From NCBI GenBank assembly GCA_963402885.1, contig OY727093.1:32053409-32117408 (forward strand): a stretch of 64,000 bases of DNA, read 5' to 3'. A program made the position numbers and the translations under genes. Below the pieces are notes generated by a model, which worked only from the letters and a program-made list of their open reading frames with translations, was not told where the DNA came from and did not search any database. This DNA is from Antedon bifida (Eukaryota > Echinodermata > Crinoidea > Comatulida > Antedonidae). Numbering within the stretch: the first letter of the stretch is position 1; each line of letters begins with the position of its first letter. Shown in pieces: positions 1 to 11,500 of the stretch.

Positions 1-19
1 CTGCTAGAATTTATTATTA

Positions 20-125
20 TGCGATAATATTGCTATATATGAGCATATATTGCGTTATTATCATCTTATGGAGTGTTTGTACCCAATTATGTCGAAAAAG
101 AAAATGGTCGAAATTTGGTCATTTT
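20..125 (+). repeat. left inverted end of the satellite-containing element
   Basis: This segment contains GCGATAATATTGCTATATAT, then ATATTGCGTTAT, TCATCTTATGGAGTGTTTGTA and an arm beginning GTCGAAAAAGAAAATGGTCG. It is an imperfect inverse of 4631-4760. Unlike the internal units it is present only once at this end, which suggests a parent TIR element whose interior later expanded. Confidence 0.7.
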
Positions 126-3100
126 TGGAAAAAATCCCTGTACTATAATAGTACAGGGAAATTTTCGAAAAATAGCCAATTTTCGACCCTTTTATTTTTT
201 GACATAAATGGTTACTATAGCATAATAAACATGCGCAGAGCCGAATAATGGGTTCTGCGCATGTCAATTGTGCTATAGTAACCAGTTTTATCGAAAAATA
301 AAAGGTCGAAAATTGGCCATTTTTGGAAAAAATCCCTGTGCTATAGTACAGGGAAATTTTCGAAAAATGGCCAATTTTCGACCCTTTTATTTTTTGACAT
401 AAATGGTTACTATAGCTTATTAAACATGCGCAGAGTCGAAAAATGCGTTCTGCGCATGTCAATTGTGCTATAGTAACCAGTTTTATCGAAAAATAAAAAG
501 GTAAAAAATTGGCCATTTTTGGAAAAAATCCCTGTACTATAGTACAGAGAAATGTTCGAAAAATAGCAATTTTTCGACCCTTTTATTTTTTGACATAAAT
601 GGTTACTATAGCATAATAAACATGCGCAGAGTCGAAAAATGCGTTCTTCGCATGTCAATTGTGCTATAGTAACCAGTTTTATCGAAAAATAAAAAGGTCG
701 AAAATTGGCCATTTCTGGAAAAAATCCCTGTACTATAGTACAGGAAAATTTTCGAAAAATAGCCATTTTTCGACCCTTTTATTTTTTGACATAAATGGTT
801 ACTATAGCATAATAAACATGCGCAGAGTCGAAAAATGCGTTCTGCGCATGCCAATTGTGCTATAGTAACCAGTTTTATCGAAAAATAAAAAGGTCGAAAA
901 TTGGCCATTTTTGGAAAAAATCTCTGTACTATAGTACAGGAAAATTTTCGAAAAATAGCCATTTTTCGACCCTTTTATTTTTTGACATAAATGGTTACTA
1001 TAGCATAATAAACATGCGCAGAGTCGAAAAATGCGTTCTGCGCATGTCAATTGTGCTATAGTAACCAGTTTTATCGAAAAATAAAAAGGTCGAAAATTGG
1101 CCATTTTTGGAAAAAATCCCTGTACTATAGTACAGGGAAATTGTCGAAAAATAGCCATTTTTCGACCCTTTTATTTTTTGACATAAATGGTTACTATAGC
1201 ATAATAAACATGCGCAGAGTCGAAAAATGCGTTCTGCGCATGTCAATTGTGCTATAGTAACCAGTTTTAGCGAAAAATGAAAAGGTCGAAAATTGGCCAT
1301 TTTTGGAAAAAATCCCTGTACTATAGTACAGGGAAATTTTCGAAAAATAGCCAATTTTCGACCCTTTTATTTTTTGACATAAATGGTTACTATAGCATAA
1401 TAGCATAATAAACATGCGCAGAGTCGAAAAATGCGTTCTGCGCATGCCAATTGTGCTATAGTAACCAGTTTTATCGAAAAATAAAAAGGTCGAAAATTGG
1501 CCATTTTTGGAAAAAATCTCTGTACTATAGTACAGGAAAATTTTCGAAAAATAGCCATTTTTCGACCCTTTTATTTTTTGACATAAATGGTTACTATAGC
1601 ATAATAAACATGCGCAGAGTCGAAAAATGCGTTCTGCGCATGTCAATTGTGCTATAGTAACCAGTTTTATCGAAAAATAAAAAGGTCGAAAATTGGCCAT
1701 TTTTGGAAAAAATCCCTGTACTATAGTACAGGGAAATGTTCGAAAAATAGCCATTTTTCGACCCTTTTATTTTTTGACATAAATGGTTACTATAGCATAA
1801 TAAACATGCGCAGAGTCGAAAAATGCGTTCTGCGCATGTCAATTGTGCTATAGTAACCAGTTTTATCGAAAAATAAAAAGGTCGAAAATTGGCCATTTTT
1901 GGAAAAAATCCCTGTACTATATTAGTACAGGGAAATTTTCGAAAAATAGCCAATTTTCGACCCTTTTATTTTTTTACATAAATGGTTACTATAGCATAAT
2001 AAACATGCGCAGAGTCGAAAAATGCGTTCTGCGCATGTCAATTGTGCTATAGTAACCAGTTTTATCGAAAAATAAAAAGGTAAAAAATTGGCAATTTTTG
2101 GAAAAAATCCCTGTACTATAGTACAGGGAAATGTTCGAAAAATAGCCATTTTTCGACCCTTTTATTTTTTGACATAAATGGTTACTATAGCATAATAAAC
2201 ATGCGCAGAGTCGAAAAATGCGTTCTGCGCATGTCAATTGTGCTATAGTAACCAGTTTTATCGAAAAATAAAAAGGTAAAAAATTGGCAATTTTTGGAAA
2301 AAATCCCTGTACTATAGTACAGGGAAATTTTCGAAAAATAGCCATTTTTCGACCCTTTTATTTTTTGACATAAATGGTTACTATAGCATAATAAACATGC
2401 GCAGAGTCGAAAAATGCGTTCTGCGCATGTCAATTGTGCTATAGTAACCAGTTTTAGCGAAAAATAAAAAGGTCGAAAATTGGCCATTTTTGGAAAAAAT
2501 CCCTGTACTATAGTACAGGGAAATTGTCGAAAAATAGCCATTTTTCGACCCTTTTATTTTTTGACATAAATGGTTACTATAGCATAATAAACGTGCGCAG
2601 AGTCGAAAAATGCGTTCTGCGCATGTCAATTGTGCTATAGTAACCAGTTTTAGCGAAAAATGAAAAGGTCGAAAATTGGCCATTTTTGGAAAAAATCCCT
2701 GTACTATAGTACAGGGATTTTTTTCCAAAAATGGCCAATTTTCGACCCTTTTATTTTTTGACATAAATGGTTACTATAGCATAATAAACATGCGCAGAGT
2801 CGAAAAATGCGTTCTGCGCATGTCAATTGTGCTATAGTAACCAGTTTTATCGAAAAATAAAAAGGTAAAAAATTTGCCATTATTGGAAAAAATCCCTGTA
2901 CTATAGTACAGGGAAATGTTCGAAAAATAGCCAATTTTCGACCCTTTTATTTTTTGACATAAATGGTTACTATAGCATAATAAACATGCGCAGAGTCGAA
3001 AAATGCGTTCTGCGCATGTCAATTGTGCTATAGTAACCAGTTTTATCGAAAAATAAAAAGGTAAAAAATTTGCCATTATTGGAAAAAATCCCTGTACTAT

Positions 3101-4630
3101 AGTACAGGGAAATGTTCGAAAAATAGCCATTTTTCGACCCTTTTATTTTTTGACATAAATGGTTACTATAGCATAATAAACATGCGCAGAGTCGAAAAAT
3201 GCGTTCTGCGCATGTCAATTGTGCTATAGTAACCAGTTTTATCGAAAAATAAAAAGGTCGAAAATTGGCCATTTTTGGAAAAAATCCCTGTACTATAGTA
3301 CAGGGAAATTTTCGAAAAATAGCCAATTTTCGACCCTTTTATTTTTTTACATAAATGGTTACTATAGCATAATAAACATGCGCAGAGTCGAAAAATGCGT
3401 TCTGCGCATGTCAATTGTGCTATAGTAACCAGTTTTATCGAAAAATAAAAAGGTAAAAAATTGGCAATTTTTGGAAAAAATCCCTGTACTATAGTACAGG
3501 GAAATTTTCGAAAAATAGCCATTTTTCGACCCTTTTATTTTTTGACATAAATGGTTACTATAGCATAATAAACATGCGCAGAGTCGAAAAATGCGTTCTG
3601 CGCATGTCAATTGTGCTATAGTAACCAGTTTTAGCGAAAAATAAAAAGGTCGAAAATTGGCCATTTTTGGAAAAAATCCCTGTACTATAGTACAGGGAAA
3701 TTTTCGAAAAATAGCCAATTTTCGACCCTTTTATTTTTTGACATAAATGGTTACTATAGCATAATAAACATGCGCAGAGTCGAAAAATGCGTTCTGCGCA
3801 TGTCAATTGTGCTATAGTAACCAGTTTTCGCGAAAAATAAAAAGGTCGAAAATTGGCCATTTTTGGAAAAAATCCCTGTACTATTAGTACAGGGAAATTT
3901 TCGAAAAATAGCCAATTTTCGACCCTTTTATTTTTTGACATAAATGGTTACTATAGCATAATAAACATGCGCAGAGTCGAAAAATGCGTTCTGCGCATGT
4001 CAATTGTGCTATAGTAACCAGTTTTATCGAAAAATAAAAAGGTAAAAAATTGGCAATTTTTGGAAAAAATCCCTGTACTATAGTACAGGGAAATTTTCGA
4101 AAAATAGCCATTTTTCGACCCTTTTATTTTTTGACATAAATGGTTACTATAGCATAATAAACATGCGCAGAGTCGAAAAATGCGTTCTGCGCATGTCAAT
4201 TGTGCTATAGTAACCAGTTTTAGCGAAAAATAAAAAGGTCGAAAATTGGCCATTTTTGGAAAAAATCCCTGTACTATAGTACAGGGAAATTTTCGAAAAA
4301 TAGCCAATTTTCGACCCTTTTATTTTTTGACATAAATGGTTACTATAGCATAATAAACATGCGCAGAGTCGAAAAATGCGTTCTGCGCATGTCAATTGTG
4401 CTATAGTAACCAGTTTTAGCGAAAAATAAAAAGGTCGAAAATTGGCCATTTTTGGAAAAAATCCCTGTACTATAGTACAGGGAAATTTTCGAAAAATAGC
4501 CAATTTTCGACCCTTTTATTTTTTGACATAAATGGTTACTATAGCATAATAAACATGCGCAGAGTCGAAAAATGCGTTCTGCGCATGTCAATTGTGCTAT
4601 AGTAACCAGTTTTAGCGAAAAATAAAAAGG

Positions 4631-4760
4631 TAAAAAAAAAATGACCAAATTTCGACCTTTTTGTTTTTCATAAGTGGTTACAAACACTCTATATAAGATG
4701 ATAACGCAATATATATATTATGCGATAATATTGCTATATATGATCATATATTGCGTTATC
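4631..4760 (-). repeat. right inverted end of the satellite-containing element
   Basis: The arm TTTTCATAAGTGGTTACAAA, then CACTCTATATAAGATGATAA and ATATTGCGTTATC, is the imperfect reverse complement of the left end. No convincing target-site duplication could be seen because the left boundary is at or beyond the window edge. Confidence 0.7.
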
Positions 4761-5033
4761 AAGAAAAAGAAAAGTAACTAGCTACTATATCATATTTTGC
4801 ATGTGTAGACGCACATAATATACCTCCACCTTAATATATATTTTGAAAATCCCCGTACTAGCGTATTTTAAGGCAAAACATTTTGTTTTCTCAATAAAAT
4901 ATTTTGAAAACAAAAGAAATGGCATAATGTACACAAAACAACCCGACAAATTAATATTTTGGGCAAATTTTTTAAAACGACAATATATGTAATTTATAAA
5001 TCATGTGCACTTTATTTCATTTCTTGTTGCAGA
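4761..5033. other. non-coding, AT-rich
   Basis: No open reading frame, repeat or RNA signature was recognised. The last ~20 bases (TTTCATTTCTTGTTGCAG) look like a splice acceptor for the small exon candidate that follows. Confidence 0.5.
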
Positions 5034-7290
5034 CCAAGCCCCAAGAAAAACAACAGAAGGTAATAATAACCAACATCAGAAGAAAAACAAGTGCTTAAAC
5101 TTAAAGAAAACAAAACAATTCTTAAATACAATAGCTAATAACTATTAACGTAAAAGAAAAAATATTAAATTTAGTATGTACAGATGATTTGGCAGACAGA
5201 CATCAAAATCTACTATGAAAAAAAAAAAAAAAAAAAAGTTGTAGAGACATCTACCTTTTGTTCTACTTCTAGTCTCCTAAGTACACACACAAAAACTTGA
5301 CATCTATAACTACATTTCAAATAGTGAGTGACCGCCACAATCAGTTTAAGTAAGTTTCGTAGGAAATTCCATCCCCCTCCCCTTTCTGAATAATTGTCAT
5401 CAAAATCTACCTTGATATCTTTACAAAATATTAAAGCAGCTAAAAGAAGGCAAGTTATAAATATGGCAGTTTGGGCAATATTACAACCAACGACTTCAGC
5501 AAGAATAATTCCCAAAATATATGCAAGTTTGGATTTAGAGTAGTTTAACACAGCCATGTCTTATTTTAAACAAGTACTATTAAACAACCGGGCTTTAAAT
5601 ACAATAATGTAGGTAGTAAAGGGAAAATGTACCATATGTGATGCCAAAGTAAATGCACCCATATCTAATATTTTAAATCATTAAGATGAATGTTTTGAAG
5701 TATAACCGTCAACTATTCCAAAAGCAGACTCTCTGAAAACTGCAAAATCTCTCAGAAGCTCAAGAGAGACAAAATACTTGCCTAATATTTCAAATAAAGC
5801 TCTGTCTACACTATCAAACTAATTTGAGAGAAGTGTGATGTACCCAAATATGGTAGTAGTGATATGACATCATCAAGTCCATATATGGGCACATCACATT
5901 TTTGATAGTGTAGACAGAGCTTAACACAAGTATGGTGTCTAGTTTTGAGAGAGTTGATTGAATGACAAAGGAAAAAAAAACAGAAACTATTAAATATTTG
6001 TTATTTTTGACCTAAACTCCAACATCATCATTCATTACATTTTTTCCATAGGAAATAAATTAATGTTTTAATTTATTATTAAATTTACCAAAGCAAAGCA
6101 AGAATGTCTGCTCACCAAATGTAAATGGTTATAGAAGCCACCCCTCTCATCTTCAAAATAAGTTGAATAACAACTGAATATTTCACCAGAATGGAGTAAA
6201 GCGGTCAAGATTTGTATAAATTGTATTATCCCAAAGACGGCAAACTTAAATACCCCATCCCGCAGTTTGTGTATTAACTTCAACTTGTGACATATGAAGA
6301 TTGCAAATTTGTGAGAGGAACTATGAACGTTAAGATTACAGAACCTACAGGGAGACTGGTTAATAAACTACTTCAAGTCTGTACCATGAGCATCCTTACG
6401 TCTTTACATTCAACGTGCAAGAAATAGCAACCGTCGCACTTCACTAAGCAACCAATTAATTACTCAACCGATTTAATTATTTAATTCATCGCTATAAATA
6501 ACATGATTTCACTATGTGCTTTCATAAACATGTTTTTTTCCCACAACCCAGTATTTTTATCTGTGCTATAACAGCAAATAAACACGATGCAGTCAGCTCA
6601 CTAAAGCTCTGTCTACACTATCAAACTAGCTTGACAAAAAAGTGTGATGTGCCCATATATGGTAGTGATATGCCCAAATATGGTAGTGATATGACATTAT
6701 GTTCATATATGGGCACATCACATTTTTTGTCACATAAAGTTTTATAGTGTAGACAGAGCTTAAAATTTGAACATAACACTGTTGCTAGAATCTTAATACC
6801 GTTTTTGCCCTAAAACATTTTCATTACTTGCAGAAGATATTCTTATTTATTCGTATTTTCCACCAGAATTGTAAATTAATGATAAAATATTAATTGGATA
6901 TACTGTATATTCCAAGTTTCCCCGTGCCTATTACTTTAAATCATCAAACAACTTTAGCAATACAATAACATCAAATAAAATGTCCATCTAACCCTTAAAC
7001 GTAAAAGCTAAATTTCAGCTTTATTAATGACGAATGTAGTGTCAAATAAATAACCATATATACACTTACTATACATACATATGTGAGCTGTTTTATATAT
7101 ATTTATAACATTGAACATTCTTAATGCTTTACATATCAACTATCTACAGTATTGGACATACTACATAAGACAATTACTTTACTGTTTTTTTTTTCTATTG
7201 ATTGCAGATAAATTTTATCCAACACAGTTGACAATACATACTCCATTAGTTACTGAGGATGTTTCCACGGATACTGTAAACAATCAATAA
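5034..7290 (+). CDS. possible 3'-terminal exons of a gene lying left of the window (unknown product)
   Basis: Two exon-like segments have compatible reading phase. The first, 5034-5060, is 27 bp, preceded by TTCTTGTTGCAG and followed by GTAATA. The second starts at about 7208 after a T-rich tract ending GATTGCAG and runs to a TAA at 7290. Entered in phase 1, the two join as an uninterrupted frame that reads QAPRKTTED across the junction and ends TEDVSTDTVNNQ-stop: a short, polar, Thr-rich tail without a recognisable domain. If real, the upstream exons lie beyond the left edge and the satellite element sits in an intron. Two short exons are weak evidence, so this is inference. Confidence 0.3.
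5213..6283 (-). other. unassigned coding potential on the minus strand (hydrophobic segments)
   Basis: Three minus-strand segments look exon-like but do not join into a gene model. 6094-6279 has an acceptor-like TCACAAG before it, a good GTGAGC donor after it, and encodes a hydrophobic stretch (FAVFGIIQFIQILTALL). 5683-5790 is open and reads LLRDFAVFRESAFGIVDG before a TAA. 5213-5557 begins MAVLNYSKSKLAYILGIILA and encodes two hydrophobic segments before running into an oligo(T). Phases do not connect cleanly, no family was recognised, and a MITE sits between the first two. They could be a degraded or partial membrane-protein gene, or chance. Confidence 0.18.
5798..5921. mobile_element. MITE family 1 copy (PIF/Harbinger-like), 124 bp
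   Basis: Starts AGCTCTGTCTACACTATCAA and ends with the inverse TAGTGTAGACAGAGCT. It is flanked by TAA on both sides, a 3-bp TWA duplication. The interior has one TATGGTAGTAGTGATATGAC-type motif. Confidence 0.9.
6605..6760. mobile_element. MITE family 1 copy
   Basis: Both termini are intact and flanked by TAA. The interior holds two tandem copies of the 20-bp motif CCCAAATATGGTAGTGATAT (first copy slightly diverged), followed by TCCATATATGGGCACATCAC-like sequence. Confidence 0.9.
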
Positions 7291-8519
7291 GCTGGCACAT
7301 CAAAGTATGGTATTTAGTCAGTGCTTATTTGATTAAGAATGTACTGTTTAATGCACAATATCTTTATATCGGCTTCAAACAAAGAAAAATTAACTTAACA
7401 GATTGTTTACAATATCCAAGAAACCCTTTGGAAAATGTAGCTCAACTTTGGACAGAATTTAACTTTAAAATTGTTGCCACTTCCTAACACATTGCTACTA
7501 ACGGATATTACTGCATATTTTGCAACTTAGTACCTTAATTTTCAGATACAAAAACTTGTAAAAATGACTTTTTTGTACAAAAAGTACTGGAAGACATTTT
7601 TTATAATCACCTGTTTATTATAGCTTGTTAAAAATATTATAAAGATGTATTTTTCTCTATAAAAATGAATGAAAATAACGCTTAAATCTAAGTTTATTTG
7701 TTTACACAACTTGCAGGTTCCCTTGCGATGTCATGTAATGTTGATGATGTAGTACCCAGCTTGTTGTGCCAAATATCAAGGAATCATTAACCTCATGTCT
7801 TAGCATTAAGAATGAACTGTACATTCACAGTATGAATGCTCTGTGGTGCTTGATCAGCAGGGTCGATCCTTAATGTCCATTCACTTTGTAAACAATCTCA
7901 ATGATGCTTGTTCAGTAGATCCTGATTTTTTAATGTCCATCCACATTGTACACATTCTCAATGGTTCCTGTTCATTCCGATTTCTTAATGTCCATTCACA
8001 TTGTAGTACACAATTTCAATGGTCCAATCATTCCGATTTCCAATTTTAAATGTTCCTGGATATATCCTATGCAAAATTCACATTGATTTCATGCCAACCC
8101 TTTAACAAGACAAAAAGAGCAGCACATACCGCGATGCCAATATTTGAGAAACTTTTTTTTTTTTGCAAAAGGTCAAGTAAACATGCATGTGCTTCATAAT
8201 GTACTTTATAAAGTATTTGTTAAAAGCCAACACATCTTTAATGTTTATATCCTTCTAGCTGCATACTTTTCATTTTCATGTTTCTATTTTGTAGTGGAGC
8301 CGGCTAAAAATACATCACAACTTTAAACTTTATTTTGGATTTTAGTCACCCAATGAAAGTATAGTCAAGATACACCCTTCATATCAGGAATATTATATGT
8401 GTTGTATGACTGAAGATTAACTTTGAGAGATTCAAACAATATGTTCCGTCATCTCCACTATGTACATAAGCTAACAACAGCATTTTAAGCACATCTGCTA
8501 ACACATACATTTAAACCGT
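7291..8519. other. 3' flank / intergenic, no gene seen
   Basis: AT-rich sequence with a degenerate short repeat of TTAATGTCCATTCACATTGTA at about 7870-8015 (three to four diverged copies). No other feature was recognised apart from the candidate poly(A) signal at 8329-8334. Confidence 0.5.
8329..8334 (-). terminator. candidate poly(A) signal of the DLGAP-family gene
   Basis: AATAAA on the minus strand (TTTATT on plus), about 185 bp past the stop codon at 8520. Confidence 0.45.
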
Positions 8520-11500
8520 TTACTTCTTCTTTTCTGGAGTAAAGATTTCAACAACTGTGTTGTGTTCCGCGGCGACAGCAGCGAGGGCGTTCCTCTTTGC
8601 TGCTGCTCGTTTTGCTGCTATCAACTTGCGTCTTGCTTCCTCTCTTGCCTTTCTTGCTTGTTCCATCTTGCTGTTGTGTTGAGTCTTGTTGGCATCAGTA
8701 CCTTTGGACACCTTTGCTTTGACCTGGTGGAATGTCAAAAAATAAATTGTTATTTCTTATAATAATATTAGTTACTTTTATAATGTGTAACCAGAAATAT
8801 GCAATATAATACTCAATTATTCTTAATTTTTGTGATAGCAAAAATAATGAAAATAAGAATGAAAGGACACCTGATCCAGGGCTCAGCATTCTATTATTAG
8901 AGGTTCTATATTTCATTAACACAAGGCCGTAGCGAGAGGTTAAAAACAGACGAGGCAAAGATGCTTTAAATATAATTATATAAAATATGACGATCTCTGC
9001 TGGGGAATTGGGGTGGGTGGTGAAAAATGAAAACTTCAGACAAGGCGAGTGCCTTGTCTGCCTCATGCTGGCCACGGCCCTGATTAACATATTAATTTTA
9101 TACAAATGTAGTGTTAAGCCTACATAGTACTTCATCCAATGACCATGACTTGTTGTATTAAAGAAGCTTGTGAATATGTAAATTTATACAATATAATTAA
9201 TGGCGAATTAGTGTGGGCTTAATCTTGATTAAAAATGAATGAATAACATTACTTGAAAAGGATGAATTGGCCGGCAACTGATAAGAGGAAAATGGCAATT
9301 GAAGGAAGTAATTGAAGCTGCCTGTTTTATCTTTGTGGAGAATAAGGAAGATGGCTGTAGTAGTAAATGTATTTAACATGTTGATGATTGAATATAGTGT
9401 ATTCATGTGCACTTTAGGAGTGTCACCTGAAGAGGGGTTACCTGTAGTGTTATTTAAAACAAATAATGCATCTTGTTTGTTTAACCGTAAGTGTCCCCTT
9501 AATGCGGGTGTCCTATATGAAAATTTATACTGTAACATGAATCACATAGTTTTGTTTTGCAATTTGATGTATTTTTCTTTGTTGTTTTATTGTCTTAATT
9601 ATGCCAAGCAAAACGAATTTCCTTTTTAAAATGGAAAAATAACATTTCTTGAATCTTGATTGTGAACTGTATAATCACAAGTAAAGGTTTTCAATCCTAA
9701 ATAATTCTGTACTGTACCTTCTTGTGGGCAATAACTTTAGGTTGTTGTACAACCCAGCCATTCTTCTCAATGCTATCAACCTCTTGGAACATCTTTTCAA
9801 CATCCTCCACTTGAAGCATGACCATCTCCCAAAATCCTACCAAGTCCATCGGCATGGTCTTGTACGGTTCATCATCGCTTTGGTTCTACGCAAGATAAAA
9901 TGTTTAAAAAAAGGGTAAAAACAGTAACTTTACAAATACAACCATAGACAAATATGATACATCATAGAGTGTGTTCACACAGGTTAAAAACAAACCAATA
10001 CTATTACTATACACAAAATGCAACAAATGTTGCATACAATACAAAGTACATTACAGCAACCAACACAGTACAGTAATATAATCTGAATAAATAATGAAAA
10101 ATAAATTAAATTTTGAATTTATTTGCGACAACAACAGAATATAATTATTAGTGACCTTATTGAAAAATGCTGTGCACGATATTTATTTAAACAATACAAT
10201 TATGATTACTCATCCATAGATTTTATACAATTTGTTAGGTTGAAAAAAAAATTAAAGGGTGCGTTAATTCTTATTTTTGTGACTCATTAAGTACTCGTGT
10301 CTCATAAAGCCTGAATATTATTTAATGATATCAATTTAATAATTAAAAAACTGTGGCAAAAGAAGAAATGGAAAGAGGTTGGAATATATTTGGCATACCA
10401 GCATAGTGGTTTTATTTTATAGAATTAAGGCAATTGGCATTCTATCAGAATACGTAGCCAACCTTTAGATAATATTTTTCATTTTCAACCTTTGCTTTGA
10501 CAATAATTATTTTCAGTTACAGATTGGTTATTATTGCTTTTCTACTACAAATAATTGGATAATCTTTAAGTATATGTTGCAACTGTCCTATTTCAAATTC
10601 ATCAAATTAGGCTTGCTTAGGCCACTTCCCGTCAAGGGTATTGTTCCTGTGAAAGAATCCACAAGGAAGCTTCCTGTGCGTGTTTGTCCAAGTGCCAAGT
10701 GTATGATCCCCAAATACCCTTAAAAGGATTCCTCACAAGTTTGTATTCACCTACACAAATGTATATGTCACAACAACATAATTGTACTATTTCAAGGAAT
10801 GTAGAATGTTGCAAGCGAAAATATGATTACAATGAATCTGACAGATTATACTGTAGTGACGGAACTGGTTACTGTTTTACAGTTTGCATTGTATTTTCAA
10901 AATTTAGAAATGGGGGAGGGGGAAGGGGTGTTGGAGGAATGAGGGGTGATGTTTACTATAACCAGCACAATGTTTATTTCGGTAGATTTACAGTATATGT
11001 AATCTACATACAAAATTGACATTTTAACACATATCTATGGGAATTCACTGTACTGTGTATAAATAAGAGAATTACAAAAAATTGCATTGTGTAGATTAAG
11101 ATGTGGAAGCTGTAATCAAGTGGGTTAAGGGCAAAGGTTAATTGTACAGTAGTAGTTGGGTGGATTTATGATAATTGTAAAATAGGGCAATTTGTATGAC
11201 AATGAGATCAATTATGCATGGCTGCTGTTTGTCACAAGATAAGATACATTTAAAATGAAGACGGAGAAAGATGTATTGAAAATGAAAATTATTTATTAAT
11301 AATCATCCTAATATTATAAGTTGAAGATTTGTTTATAGTATTTTACATTTATAATTTATTAATTCTGTGATGAACATGCAGAAATAAAACAATTTATTTA
11401 TAAATTCTACTGCTTCAGAAAATAAATTCAGAAGGGTTGTACTGTGCATAGTAAACATAATGACATTCTCCAGTTCAACATTAATCAACTTTGATTCCAA

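Larger units (their letters stand above)
1..4760. repeat. TIR-bounded element filled by a ~196-bp palindromic satellite array
   Basis: About 23 head-to-tail copies of a unit with a 196-bp period fill roughly 100-4640. Each unit has two dyads. One is centred on the perfect 20-bp palindrome CCCTGTACTATAGTACAGGG, flanked by inverted GGTCGAAAATTGGCCATTTT-type arms. The other is a hairpin with ATGCGCAGA / TCTGCGCAT arms, flanked by GGTTACTATAGCA / TGCTATAGTAACC. Unit variants (for example GGTCGAAAATTGG versus GGTAAAAAATTGG) recur at non-adjacent positions, as expected from unequal exchange. One unit near 1386-1400 carries 8 extra bases. The array is bracketed by longer inverted ends: about 20-125 and 4631-4760 share GAGTGTTTGTA-containing and ATATTGCGTTAT-containing sequence in opposite orientation. 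The left boundary may lie outside the window. ORFs of 68-186 codons here arise from the repeat and are not genes. Confidence 0.93.

Noticed and set aside
100-4640. CRISPR-like regular repeat array
   Set aside because: Repeats are contiguous with no unique spacers, units are ~196 bp, and the genome is eukaryotic.
30-4687. Dozens of overlapping 68-186 codon ORFs on both strands
   Set aside because: They repeat with the 196-bp satellite period, shift frame with unit length and encode no domain; they are by-products of the array.
8695-9135. 146-codon minus ORF overlapping the last DLGAP exon boundary
   Set aside because: It lies in the intron, in another frame, has no domain, and contradicts the well-supported splice acceptor at 8724-8725.
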